Source: Casimicrobiaceae bacterium (GTDB lineage Bacteria; Pseudomonadota; Gammaproteobacteria; Burkholderiales; Casimicrobiaceae). Taken from it: DNA of 64,000 nt. This document shows positions 17,368-26,118 of the stretch, one piece after another (position 1 is the first letter of the stretch; each line of letters opens with the position of its first letter). The notes under the pieces are model-generated. The model ran no database searches. It saw nothing but the letters and a program-made list of their open reading frames with translations, and was not told the DNA's origin. A program made the position numbers and the translations under genes. The DNA lies in the NCBI GenBank assembly GCA_026646885.1, contig JAPKHK010000001.1, positions 714,723-778,722 of the forward strand. The letters run 5' to 3'.

Positions 17368-18149
17368 AGCGAGGAAACGAGCCAGTGCTCCCAGCCGTCG
17401 CGACCCTTCTGGGGGTGCGCATCCATCGCGTCAACCGGGAGGAGTTGCTCGCTTTCATCCTGCACCGGCTGGCGGAGGAACAAGGTGCGCTCATTGCCAA
17501 CGTCAACGTCCACGCGATGAACCTCGCGTGGAAGGACACTCGCTACCGCCAAATTCTCAACACCGCCGACCGTGTCTTCGTCGATGGCGCGGGTGTGCTT
17601 CTTGGCGCCCAAATCGCTGGCGTCACGCTCAGTGAGCGAATGACGCCCGCGGACTGGATCGACACGCTCTTGGAACTGTGCGCCGCGCGGCAGTGGGGGG
17701 TCTTCTGGCTCGGAGACACAGACGAAGTCGGCGCGGAATTCGAGCGCCGACTCCGCGAAAAGCATCCGCGCTGCCCGTTCGCGGGGCGCCACCATGGCTT
17801 TTTCGATCACTTCGGCGCGGAAGGTGAAGCCATCGCCACGAGCATCGGGCACAGTGGCGCGCGCCTACTCCTAGTGGGCATGAGCATGCCCTTGCAGGAG
17901 AAGTGGGTGGCGCGCCATCAGCCGACGCTCGGACCCGTGGTGTGCCTGGCGGTTGGCGGCTTAGCGCGCATCTACACCGGTGGAATCCGTCGCGGCCCGC
18001 GCTGGATGACCGATCATGGTCTGGAATGGCTCTACCGCCTCGCCATGCAACCGCGCTACACGTGGCGGCGCTACCTGCTAGGCAATCCGGCGTTCATTTT
18101 GCGGGTGGTCTTGAATCGGCTCGGGCTGCTGCGCGTTCCGCATGGCTGA
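17364..18149 (+). CDS. WecG/TagA/CpsF family glycosyltransferase (GT26)
   Basis: This 261-residue enzyme belongs to the GT26 family that adds, for example, N-acetylmannosaminuronic acid or glucuronic acid to lipid-linked intermediates. Diagnostic segments are ANVNVHAMNLAWKDTRYRQIL, DGAGVLLGAQ (the conserved Asp that acts as base) and LLVGMSMPLQEKWVARHQ, plus a basic C-terminal membrane-binding tail (LEWLYRLAMQPRYTWRRYL). It overlaps the AsnB-like gene by 4 bases and is the last gene of the carbamoyltransferase operon. After it comes a 397-base gap with no convincing protein gene. Confidence 0.9.
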   Translation: MKRGNEPVLPAVATLLGVRIHRVNREELLAFILHRLAEEQGALIANVNVHAMNLAWKDTRYRQILNTADRVFVDGAGVLLGAQIAGVTLSERMTPADWIDTLLELCAARQWGVFWLGDTDEVGAEFERRLREKHPRCPFAGRHHGFFDHFGAEGEAIATSIGHSGARLLLVGMSMPLQEKWVARHQPTLGPVVCLAVGGLARIYTGGIRRGPRWMTDHGLEWLYRLAMQPRYTWRRYLLGNPAFILRVVLNRLGLLRVPHG

Positions 18150-18546
18150 CATGCCGATCACATAATCCGATGTCATGAGTGGCGATTCGCAATGCGGCAT
18201 CTAGCAAGGCTTCCAAGTGATTCGCGCTTGCCCCTGATCAATTGTTTTCTGCTATCATCGGCCTAGTCGGAGAGCGCAGGGCCGCAAGCGTGGTTTCGAT
18301 CCCGCGGCCTGCGGGTTAGGTGGCGAAGAGCTTGAACACCGGTCACGCCCCGACTGCCGTAGCGCGACGAAGGCGGGCTGCCGCCAGTGGCACGAAAGGC
18401 TGGCGCCGTGAATTGCGAGGGGGTGTGGGGATGAGCAAGTACACATGCAGACAGAGCCAAATCGCACCGGTCCACCGGCTTTGCCTTGCGCATGTGTTGG
18501 ACCGCCCGGGCAGCGAGGGCGCTCCCTCGGCGCAGGGGACGGACGA
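18150..18546 (+). promoter_or_regulatory. Long structured leader and promoter region of the export operon
   Basis: This 397-base gap contains no gene I can support. A TATCAT -10-like hexamer lies at 18253-18258 with a poor -35 (TTGCCC, 19 bases upstream). If it is used, the mRNA has an untranslated leader of about 285 bases. Within the leader, GCAGGGCCGC (18276-18285) can pair with GCGGCCTGC (18304-18312) with one bulge. A second stem, CGCCAG with CTGGCG, lies near 18377-18400 around a GAAA-containing loop. The leader is purine-rich near its end (GCGAGGGGGTGTGGGGATG). A cis-acting RNA controlling exopolysaccharide export is plausible, but no known riboswitch class could be assigned. Confidence 0.45.
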
Positions 18547-19569
18547 ATGAGCCGGCGGCACACCGCCTCGCTGTTGGTGCTGTTGGCGGCGCTATTGGCG
18601 GGCTGCACTGCCTACGTGCCGCACCCGTCTGCGGACATTCCCGGTCGCGCGCAGGTGTATCGCGACGAAGTGGTGTACCTGGGGCGCGACTATCAGCTGT
18701 CGCCAGGCGACGAGCTCGAGATTATCTATCACCTCGATGTCGACTTGCAGGACCAATATCGCCTCGCGGTCGGCGACCAAATCCGTGTCGAGTTCTACCA
18801 TTACCCCCAGCTCGATCGCACCCTAGACGTTCGCCCCGACGGCAAAGTCACATTGCCCTACAAGGGTGACATCGCCGCGGCGGGCCTCACGCCGCCGGAA
18901 CTCGGCAAGCGCATCAACGAGAGTTTCAGCGACTTCCTTACCAAGCCGCGCAGCACGGTGACGCTCATTCGCTACGGCCAACGCGTGCGCGAACTAAAAG
19001 ATGCCATCAAGACTGCCGCGCGCGGCCAGAGCCGTCTCACCCTGATAGGCCCTGACGGCCGCGCCACGCTGCCCTTGATCACGCCGATAATGGCCGCAGG
19101 AAAAACGGTCGACCAATTCGAGCGCGAGGTCAACGAAGCGTACCGCAAACTCATTCCGACGCTGACCACATCGGCCACGCTGCTGGCCGCCAAAGGAAAT
19201 GTGTTCTATGTGTTCGGCGCGGTAAACAAGGCGGGCTACTATGAACTGCGCGGCCCGACCACGACGCTGCAAGGCGTCGCTATGGCTGGAGGATTCTCCC
19301 CAAGCGCGGAGGCGTCGAGCGTGCTCTTGATCACCCGGGACGAGGAAAACCGTGCCGTGGCCCGACTCATGAACCACGCCGAGATCCTCTCCGTGGGAAA
19401 CATTGGCCAGGACGTCCTGTTGCGTCAAGCCGACGTGATCTTCGTTCCCAACACCAAGCTCAGCCAAGCTACCGTGATCGGCGAGTTCATCCGGCGCATG
19501 ATCCCGATCGATCTGGCCATCAATTACAGCTGGTCGCAGCAGGTACTGCCCCCGGTGCAGTGGCGCTAG
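18547..19569 (+). CDS. Wza-like polysaccharide export lipoprotein
   Basis: This 340-residue outer-membrane export protein has a lipobox LLAGC (Cys20) right after a signal peptide, which fixes the ATG at 18547 rather than the longer open frame. It contains the poly-export domain (YRLAVGDQIRVEFYHYPQLDRTLDVRPDGKVTLP) and SLBB-like repeats (NVFYVFGAVNKAGYYELRG, about residue 217). An oddity is that a shorter copy of the domain start, YQLSPGDELEIIYHLD, lies directly ahead of the complete one. The C-terminus (NYSWSQQVLPPVQWR) would form the amphipathic membrane helix. It leads the export operon and would form the outer-membrane channel with the Wzz-like and kinase-like proteins. Confidence 0.88.
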   Translation: MSRRHTASLLVLLAALLAGCTAYVPHPSADIPGRAQVYRDEVVYLGRDYQLSPGDELEIIYHLDVDLQDQYRLAVGDQIRVEFYHYPQLDRTLDVRPDGKVTLPYKGDIAAAGLTPPELGKRINESFSDFLTKPRSTVTLIRYGQRVRELKDAIKTAARGQSRLTLIGPDGRATLPLITPIMAAGKTVDQFEREVNEAYRKLIPTLTTSATLLAAKGNVFYVFGAVNKAGYYELRGPTTTLQGVAMAGGFSPSAEASSVLLITRDEENRAVARLMNHAEILSVGNIGQDVLLRQADVIFVPNTKLSQATVIGEFIRRMIPIDLAINYSWSQQVLPPVQWR

Positions 19570-19597
19570 TTTGGATCATTCCCCTTCGGAGCACGAT

Positions 19598-21064
19598 TTG
19601 ACCACCAGCTCTCGCCGCGTTTTTGAGTACCGCCAAACCGCGCGGGATATTGCGGGCATTTTTTTCGTCAAGAAGCATGTCTTTCTGCTTACCTTCATAG
19701 GGGTCATCATCGGCGCCCTGGCGCTGAGCCTACTCGTTCCTCCGATTTACGAGGCAAGCACGCAGCTCGTGGTCAAGCCGCAGTTCTCCAAACCTCTTCT
19801 GTTTGATCAGGACACCTCGCGCATGAACGTGTTCAACGAGGTGAACGAGCAGACCATGAACACGGTGATCTTTCTTCTCAACGCGCCAGAAGTCCTGCGC
19901 GAGGTGGTGGTTATCCACAAGCTCGCGCCGGCGGACGATGAGGAACGGATTCTCGAAGAGATCGAGGGCCTGCGCGGCCGCATCAAGGCCGAGCCGCTGA
20001 CCATGTCCAGCATCGTCAAGCTCAGCATGCGGGGGCGCAGCCCGACAGGCGTAACCGATCAGCTCAACACCCTCGTCGATGCCTACATACGGCACTATAT
20101 CAAGGTCAACCAGGCCACTGCGGGGCGGTTGGAGTTCTTTACCGAACAGACCGAACGCTTTCGCAATCAGTACGGCAAGCTGAACCAGGAACTCGCGGAA
20201 GCAAGCAAGCGCCTGGACATCATTGATCCGGCGATCCAGAAGGACTCCAACCTCGCCTTGATCAAGGAACTCGAAATCACCAAAGCGCAAGTGAAAGGCC
20301 AGATCGAGTCGCTGCGTGCCCGCTCGGAGAGCTTTCAGGGGGCGCTGCGACGATTTGCCAGTGAAGAGCGCCTGGCGGGGTTGCCGGCCGAGACTCTGCT
20401 GAACTACCCGGCACTGGTGGAAATGGAGAAGAGCCTGGCCCAGCTACTGATCAACCGCCAGCGGGCGCGCAACGATTATCAGCCGAGTTCCAAGCAGGTG
20501 CAGGATGCGGATTTGCAGTACACCAATATGAAAACGGAGATTCGCCGCAACGTCGAGCAGATCATCATCGATTTGGGCGGCCAGGTGGCGTCCAGCGCGC
20601 GGGCCATTCAGGAGATGGATGCCAAAATCGGCGATCTCCGGCGCAAGAGCATTCAGCTCACCGGGGATGGCCTGGAATTGGAACGCCTTGCCCTGGAGCA
20701 TAAGCTCACCAAGGAGAACTACACGCTCTACGCGACCAAGCAGGAAGAGGCGCGTATCAACGAAGAGAAAGACCGCGCCCAATTCGCCAACGTGTCGGTG
20801 GCGTCTCGCCCCGCGGTGCCGATCTCGCCCTGGTTCCCGCAGCGGGGCAAAATCATGCTGCTCGCCTTTCCCCTGGCGCTGATGCTGGCGCTGGCGTTCA
20901 GTGCGATGTCCTACGCGATGGAGCAGCGCCTCTGGACGCCTACCGACGTGGCCCTGCATACCGATTTGCGAGTGCTCGGCTCCTTGGATAGCATCGGGGC
21001 GACGGAGTCACCGGGGCGCTGGCGCTTTTGGTCGCGCAACGGCAATGGAGCGAGGGCAACGTGA
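19598..21064 (+). CDS. Wzz/GumC-type polysaccharide co-polymerase
   Basis: This chain-length-determinant protein of 488 residues has an N-terminal helix (VFLLTFIGVIIGALALSLL), a long periplasmic coiled-coil region (about 140-370) and a second helix near 425-445 preceded by the Pro-rich ASRPAVPISPWFPQ motif typical of co-polymerases. It would control polymer length and link the inner-membrane polymerase to the Wza channel. A TTG at 19598 is chosen because GGAG stands 6 bases before it; an in-frame TTG at 19571 has no ribosome site. The stop overlaps the next gene's GTG. Here the kinase domain is encoded separately, as in CapA/CapB and some GumC systems. Confidence 0.87.
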   Translation: MTTSSRRVFEYRQTARDIAGIFFVKKHVFLLTFIGVIIGALALSLLVPPIYEASTQLVVKPQFSKPLLFDQDTSRMNVFNEVNEQTMNTVIFLLNAPEVLREVVVIHKLAPADDEERILEEIEGLRGRIKAEPLTMSSIVKLSMRGRSPTGVTDQLNTLVDAYIRHYIKVNQATAGRLEFFTEQTERFRNQYGKLNQELAEASKRLDIIDPAIQKDSNLALIKELEITKAQVKGQIESLRARSESFQGALRRFASEERLAGLPAETLLNYPALVEMEKSLAQLLINRQRARNDYQPSSKQVQDADLQYTNMKTEIRRNVEQIIIDLGGQVASSARAIQEMDAKIGDLRRKSIQLTGDGLELERLALEHKLTKENYTLYATKQEEARINEEKDRAQFANVSVASRPAVPISPWFPQRGKIMLLAFPLALMLALAFSAMSYAMEQRLWTPTDVALHTDLRVLGSLDSIGATESPGRWRFWSRNGNGARAT

Positions 21065-21825
21065 CCGGCATTTTCGATCTCATCAATCGCCGGGTTCCCA
21101 CCGAACCCGCGGCGGACGGCGCCGCCGCTTCCGAAGTGCCCCATGCCGAGGGGGCCGGCAGCATCGTGACCAGGCCTCGCCCTCCCCTGCAAACGCCTGC
21201 CCCGTTGCAGGACTTGCCCAACAAATGGGTGCTCGAAATTCAGAAGGTAGTGTTTCACCTGAGCGCCGCGAGCCAGGGCGACGGACCGCCACAGGCGATC
21301 GTCTTCTCGAGCCTGCAGCGCGGTGCCGGTAACACGACGGTGAGCTACCTGGTGGCGCACCACATTGCGGCGGAAAGCGGCGACCGCCGCGTTCTGTTCG
21401 TCGACTTCTCGACCGAGAAGAGCCAAGTCAAGCCGGCGGCAAACACGCTGCTGGAGATGGGCAAGCCGATACATCCGGAGCAACTCGCCCCGGGGCAACA
21501 GACGCTCACGCGGGTCTCGGTTCGGCAGGAAGACGAACAATCCCTTTCTTCGGTTTCCGGATGGTGCCGCGATTTCATCAGCATGGCGCGTGCCACCTAT
21601 GATGTGATCGTCGTCGATGCCCCGCCGTTCTTCGGCGCCCCCGAGACGTATTCCATGGCCAAGGCAAGTGACGGTGTGGTGCTCGTGCTGCGGGCAGGGG
21701 AAAGCCGTTACCCGGCGGTCAACGCCCTCACCGCCGACTTGGGCCAGCTCGGCATCGGCATTCTCGGTGCGGTCATCAATTACCGGCAGTATCCGATCCC
21801 GCAGTGGCTGCTGCGCTACATTTGA
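21061..21825 (+). CDS. BY-kinase-like (CpsD/CapB) ATPase with degenerate Walker A
   Basis: The 254-residue P-loop protein has the order of a bacterial tyrosine-kinase partner of Wzz: Pro-rich N-terminus, P-loop, Walker A' (RRVLFVDFST) and Walker B (YDVIVVDAPPFF). The P-loop reads SLQRGAGNTT, so the invariant Lys before the Thr pair is Asn. The nucleotides there are GGT AAC ACG ACG. The usual C-terminal tyrosine cluster is reduced to NYRQYPIPQWLLRYI. It may bind nucleotide poorly and act as a scaffold, or use a non-canonical loop. GTG start overlaps the previous stop. It is encoded between the co-polymerase and the polymerase, where the kinase is expected. Confidence 0.78.
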   Translation: MTGIFDLINRRVPTEPAADGAAASEVPHAEGAGSIVTRPRPPLQTPAPLQDLPNKWVLEIQKVVFHLSAASQGDGPPQAIVFSSLQRGAGNTTVSYLVAHHIAAESGDRRVLFVDFSTEKSQVKPAANTLLEMGKPIHPEQLAPGQQTLTRVSVRQEDEQSLSSVSGWCRDFISMARATYDVIVVDAPPFFGAPETYSMAKASDGVVLVLRAGESRYPAVNALTADLGQLGIGILGAVINYRQYPIPQWLLRYI

Positions 21826-21933
21826 TCCGCCCGCTGCGCCAGCAAGGGATCTGAGCATGGCAGCGAGCCGCCGGTACGGGTTCGCACCAGCCCCCTGTGG
21901 TGATAGGGCCGGGCCAAACCGCACGGTGTCGCG

Positions 21934-23448
21934 ATGAGCGAGCAGCGATTGGCGCTGGTCAGCGCGCTCGAGCGCGTGCTTCCGCTGCTGGTGGGCCTCG
22001 CAATTGGCGCGATGCTAGTTGTCCTCATCGGCAGCCTCTCGCTCAAGTGGAGTATCTTCATCGTTGGCGGCATTGCCGGCGCGAGTTTCTTCGTTCTGCT
22101 GGGGACGCTCACCAACCACTTGCGCGGCGGCATGCTGTTTTTGGCCGTAGCGGCGTTGCCAACCTTCTATGGCCTTGATCTGCTGTATCGCGAGAGTGTG
22201 CGTTATACCGTACAGGCCAACGGGTTTCCGGTTACTCTGTTCGATGTCGTCTTCTTTGCCCTCGCCGCCGGCTGGATCTACCTACACTGGGCCGATCCGC
22301 AGCGTCGACCGCTGCGTTTTCCCCGCACCTGGGCATGGCTGCTGCTGGCGCTGCTGGCGATCAATGTCGTCAACGCGGTATTCATCGCGCGCGAGCCGTT
22401 CTTTGCTTACAGCATGCTCTATGCCCAAATCAAGGGCTATGCCATCGCTTTCCTGCTTGCCAACTTTCTGCGCAGCGGCCATGAGTTCCGCATCGTTGGT
22501 TACGCATTTGCCGCCGTACTGCTCTTCGAGACCCTGGTCGTCCTCGAGCAGCGCTTCGTGGGTCTGATCTTCACTGCCGAGAATCTTGGCCGCAACATCA
22601 GCCTGACCAGCAAGGTCGGCTCGGGCACGGTGGTTCGCCTGGCAGGCACGCTGGACCACCCCAACGACTTAGCGATGTATCTCAACCTCGCCCTGCCCTG
22701 GGTGATCTTCATGTTGATCATCGAACAGAAGCTCTGGCGCCGCTTGATCCTACTCTTGGCGGTGCTGGGCGCACTTCTCGCCGAGGTCTGGTCGGGCTCG
22801 CGCGGGGGATGGCTTGGTCTGGCAGCGGCGTTTGTGATCTCGGTATTCTTCTGGATGCGCAAGCGCGGTCAGAATCCGCTGATCGGCATGGGGGTGTCTG
22901 CCGCGGTGGTCGCGATGCTCTTTGCGATCGTTTTCGCCACCTCAACCACTTTCCGGGACCGCCTTATCGAAGGCGACGCAGGCAGCGCGGAGGTCCGCTT
23001 TCCGCTCATGGAAGTCGCCATGGAGATGATCAAAGAGAATCCGGCGACGGGCGTCGGGCTCAATATGTATGCGCGGGAAATGGTGCCTTACGACCGTACC
23101 AACAACTTCATCGCCTACCGCTACCAGCATCCGGTGCACAATACCTTTCTGCTGATCGGCGCCGAGACCGGCCTGATCGCTCTCTTGCTGCTGGCCACCT
23201 TCATCTGGATCGCGGTTCGGGACGCCTTTGTTGTCTTCATGCGAACGCGAGGCACGGTCGAGGCGGCCGCCGTGGGCATATTCGGCGCGCTGGTCAGCTG
23301 GTTCATGCACAACCAAGTCAATCTCACCGCGCCATTCAACGATCAGACGCTCTGGGTACTCTTGGGCGTGCTCGCTGCGGCCATCCTCTACCGCGAGGAG
23401 GACGATCCCGGTGCACCGGCACGACCACAGCTCCCGGTTCGCTCCTGA
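21934..23448 (+). CDS. Wzy/O-antigen-ligase family polymerase
   Basis: This 504-residue inner-membrane protein has about 11-13 helices and one large periplasmic loop. Just before the last helices it carries HPVHNTFLLIGAETGLIALLLL, the H-x-x-H-N-x-F-L-x5-E-x-G-x-x-G pattern of WaaL/Wzy-type enzymes. An upstream loop holds NYLNLALP-like LDHPNDLAMYLNLALPW and EVWSGSRGGWLGL, where the Arg is expected to contact the lipid pyrophosphate. In this locus it would polymerise repeat units delivered by the flippase. It follows the kinase-like gene after 108 bases and overlaps the flippase gene. Confidence 0.88.
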   Translation: MSEQRLALVSALERVLPLLVGLAIGAMLVVLIGSLSLKWSIFIVGGIAGASFFVLLGTLTNHLRGGMLFLAVAALPTFYGLDLLYRESVRYTVQANGFPVTLFDVVFFALAAGWIYLHWADPQRRPLRFPRTWAWLLLALLAINVVNAVFIAREPFFAYSMLYAQIKGYAIAFLLANFLRSGHEFRIVGYAFAAVLLFETLVVLEQRFVGLIFTAENLGRNISLTSKVGSGTVVRLAGTLDHPNDLAMYLNLALPWVIFMLIIEQKLWRRLILLLAVLGALLAEVWSGSRGGWLGLAAAFVISVFFWMRKRGQNPLIGMGVSAAVVAMLFAIVFATSTTFRDRLIEGDAGSAEVRFPLMEVAMEMIKENPATGVGLNMYAREMVPYDRTNNFIAYRYQHPVHNTFLLIGAETGLIALLLLATFIWIAVRDAFVVFMRTRGTVEAAAVGIFGALVSWFMHNQVNLTAPFNDQTLWVLLGVLAAAILYREEDDPGAPARPQLPVRS

Positions 23449-24943
23449 GACTCACGTACACCGCACCCTGAGCGGGGTTCTTTGGAGCTTCTTGCGTGTT
23501 TTTGGCCAGATGGCGCTGACCATCGCGGTCAACGTCGCACTGTTGCGGCTGCTTGCGCCCGCCGACTTCGGGCTCCTCACCAGCATCCTGGTATTCATCG
23601 GCTTCGCCGACCTCATCGCTTCGCTGGGAATGGGCGCCGCGCTCATACAGCGCCCCGCACTCACCGACCTGCACTTGCGCGTCGCCGGAACGCTCTCGTT
23701 GATCACCGGAACGGTACTTACGGTGGCGCTTCTCGCCCTGGCTCCCCTTTTGGCGCACGCCTTCTCCGAACCCGCCCTTGTCGATCCGCTGCGCGTCCTC
23801 GCCGCCGGTCTGTGGTTCACCGCGCTGGCTGCACCCAGCCGCGGCCTGTTGGTTAGGGCAATGGATTTCCGCAGACTCCTCATGATCGAGCTGGGCAGCT
23901 ACCTCATCGGCTTTGCCGGTGTGGGGATTTCTCTCGCTTGGCTGGGCTATGGTGTGTGGAGCCTGGTTTTCGGCAGCCTGGTTACCATGGTTCTCAGTGC
24001 CGCACTCTTGATTCAAGCCATTCCGCTCAAGCTTCCCTTCTCCTTCGCACGCAAGGAATCGCTGGAACTGATCGGTTTTGGTGGTGGGGTGAGCCTCAAC
24101 AGCGTCATCAACTACCTCGCGGCAAACGTCGATTATTTGGTGATCGGCCGTTTCCTGGGCGCCACGCCCCTGGGCCTATATGCTTGCGCTTATCGGCTGA
24201 TTGCCCTGCCGGTGACCAAGATCGCCGCCACCCTGTCCTCCGCGATGTTTCCAAGCTTCGCGGAAATTCAAGCCGAACCCGAGCGCCTGCGTCGCGCCTA
24301 TCTGCGCGCGGTCAACGCCACGGCATTGGCGACCTTCCCGGTGCTCTTGGGCTGCGCGGTGGCCGCCGATGCAATCATCGTCGGCCTCTACGGGGAAAGC
24401 TGGCGCGGGGCCGGGATGGCTTTCCAAATCCTCAGTCTCGCCGGCATGGGCAAGGCGATTTTCCATCTCGCCGGACCTCTGGCGCAAGCGAGCGGACAAG
24501 TGGTCGCGGAAATCTGGCGGCAATCGCTTTATCTCGTCGTGCTCGCGCTCGGTTGTCTTCTGGCAGTAGCCCACGGCATCGAGGCCGTAGCTTGGGCGGT
24601 GGTCGGCGGCTCGCTGTGGATGTATCTGGCCATGGCGCAGTTGGCGCAACGCATCGTCGGTTCAAGCTGGCGCGAGTTCTTTCTTGCCCAACGCCCAGGA
24701 CTTCTGCTGGGGTTGCTGGTGGCCGGCGCCGAGGGGCTGGTTCTAGCACTCGATGCGCATGTCCTCGGGCTGGCACCGCCCTTGCTCCTCGCTTCGCTGA
24801 TTGCGGTCTCCGGTCTCACGCTGATGCTGGCGATTCTCCTGCTTCCCCAAGGGATCGTGGGCGATTTTCCGGGCTGGCTCTTTTCGCGCTACCGCGAACA
24901 CCTACCGCGGACTCTGAGCGGTTGGCTGGGCCGAAGACTGTAA
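23411..24943 (+). CDS. Wzx-type oligosaccharide flippase
   Basis: This 510-residue MOP-superfamily flippase has about 12-14 helices. RTLSGVLWSFLRVFGQ at the N-terminus and LLAPADFGLLTSILVFIGFADLI are the usual opening of the PST/Wzx family; the AYRLIALPVTKIAATLSSAMFPSFAEIQ region lies mid-protein. It would translocate undecaprenyl-linked repeat units. The GTG at 23411 is chosen because GAGGAGG stands about 9 bases before it, giving a 38-base overlap with the polymerase gene; a later ATG (23510) would delete the first helix. The last 42 bases overlap the convergent GT4 gene. Confidence 0.87.
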   Translation: MHRHDHSSRFAPETHVHRTLSGVLWSFLRVFGQMALTIAVNVALLRLLAPADFGLLTSILVFIGFADLIASLGMGAALIQRPALTDLHLRVAGTLSLITGTVLTVALLALAPLLAHAFSEPALVDPLRVLAAGLWFTALAAPSRGLLVRAMDFRRLLMIELGSYLIGFAGVGISLAWLGYGVWSLVFGSLVTMVLSAALLIQAIPLKLPFSFARKESLELIGFGGGVSLNSVINYLAANVDYLVIGRFLGATPLGLYACAYRLIALPVTKIAATLSSAMFPSFAEIQAEPERLRRAYLRAVNATALATFPVLLGCAVAADAIIVGLYGESWRGAGMAFQILSLAGMGKAIFHLAGPLAQASGQVVAEIWRQSLYLVVLALGCLLAVAHGIEAVAWAVVGGSLWMYLAMAQLAQRIVGSSWREFFLAQRPGLLLGLLVAGAEGLVLALDAHVLGLAPPLLLASLIAVSGLTLMLAILLLPQGIVGDFPGWLFSRYREHLPRTLSGWLGRRL

Positions 24944-26116
24944 CACTTCCTGGAGCAGATCGAAGACGCGCTCGGCATTGTGGCGCCAGGTGAACTCGGT
25001 TTGCATGCGCGCGCGTGCCGCCCGCCCCAGTGCTTCTCGCAACGGGCGATTCGAGGCAAGCTCGCGCAGCTTCGCGATGAACTCGTCCTGATTGCCCGGC
25101 TCGAAGAGCAAGCCCTCGACGCCATCGGCCAGAGTGGCAGCGACTGGCGGGGTGGCCGCGGCTACCGTGGGCTTGGCCATGGCCATGTATTCAAACAGCT
25201 TGAGCGGCGAGCAATAGCGCGCCGCGTTGGGCAGCACCGCGATGTCCATCGCCGCAAGATAAGGCGGGATGTCCGCCGGCTTGACGAAACCCGCCATCGC
25301 AACATGCTCCCGCATGCCCGGTGCGCGGAGGCGGTCGACCAGAGCCTGCCACCGTGCATTCGCCTGGCCGACCAGAAGCAGGTGAAGCGGCAATCCTTCT
25401 TGGCGAAGCCGCTCGAAGGCATCCGCCAGCGCATCCAAACCATGCCAAGGGGCAAAACTGCCAACAAAGCCGAGAACCACCGCCTCGGCGGGTATTTTCA
25501 GTGTCGACCGCAGTTCCATGCCGGAGATGCGCGGGTCGAAGCGATGCACATCGACACCGTTAGGAATCGTCCACACCGGCTTTTTGGCAGGCACTTCATG
25601 GCGCAAAGAAGTGCTGATCTCTTCGCTGACAGTGAAGGCGCCATCAGCCAGTCGCAAAGCATGCTGGTTGCTGTAGAGACGGTGGAAACAGGGCAGTTGC
25701 CGATAATCGTCGGCAAGATTGTCTTTGATGGGGGCATTGATTTCCAGCACCGCCGGAATACTCTCCTTGCGGCAAGCCCATAGAATCGAAAGCGTGGTGT
25801 CGTCGAAGCGGGTGAGCACGATATCCGGACGTTCTCGCCGGAGGATCGCCAGTTCCTTGCGCATCGCGCGCCACTGCTGGAGCAGAGTCTTGAAATCACG
25901 CAGATACCATTGTGCGAGCTTCTGCCGCAAGCGAGCTCGGAGATTCCCCTGTTCCTCTGCTGGATCTACGGCTTCCGGCGCGTAGGCTGCGAAGGCGATA
26001 CCCTTTTCCCTGCAGAGCCCTCCAAAGGCGGCCTCGAACTCCCGGGTGTGCACGAACGAGCCGTCGCGCCGCGATCGCTGATAATGAAAATAGAGCACCT
26101 TGCGCATGCGCCGCAC
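24902..26116 (-). CDS. Glycosyltransferase family 4
   Basis: This is a 404-residue GT-B enzyme. The N-terminal domain starts VLYFHYQRSRRDGSFVHTREFEAAF, and the linker carries VWTIPNGVDVHRFDP. The donor domain contains VLGFVGSFAPWHGLDALADAF and a weak E-x7-E region around LKLFEYMAMAKPTVAA. The first Glu of the signature is at the EYMA position, as in many GT4 proteins. A second ATG three codons in is an alternative start. Its stop lies inside the flippase gene on the other strand. It follows the SGNH hydrolase gene by 2 bases, so the two form an operon. Confidence 0.86.
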   Translation of the reverse strand: MRRMRKVLYFHYQRSRRDGSFVHTREFEAAFGGLCREKGIAFAAYAPEAVDPAEEQGNLRARLRQKLAQWYLRDFKTLLQQWRAMRKELAILRRERPDIVLTRFDDTTLSILWACRKESIPAVLEINAPIKDNLADDYRQLPCFHRLYSNQHALRLADGAFTVSEEISTSLRHEVPAKKPVWTIPNGVDVHRFDPRISGMELRSTLKIPAEAVVLGFVGSFAPWHGLDALADAFERLRQEGLPLHLLLVGQANARWQALVDRLRAPGMREHVAMAGFVKPADIPPYLAAMDIAVLPNAARYCSPLKLFEYMAMAKPTVAAATPPVAATLADGVEGLLFEPGNQDEFIAKLRELASNRPLREALGRAARARMQTEFTWRHNAERVFDLLQEVLQSSAQPTAQSPR

Positions 26117-26118
26117 TC

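Noticed and set aside
18150..18546. Cyclic-di-GMP (GEMM) riboswitch
   Set aside because: Some GNRA-like loops and a GCGCAGGGC stretch recall it, but the conserved core could not be aligned by eye.
18320..18550. Possible leader peptide ahead of the Wza-like gene
   Set aside because: Very basic, low-complexity sequence with no ribosome site, and it lies in the structured leader; codon use does not resemble the neighbours.
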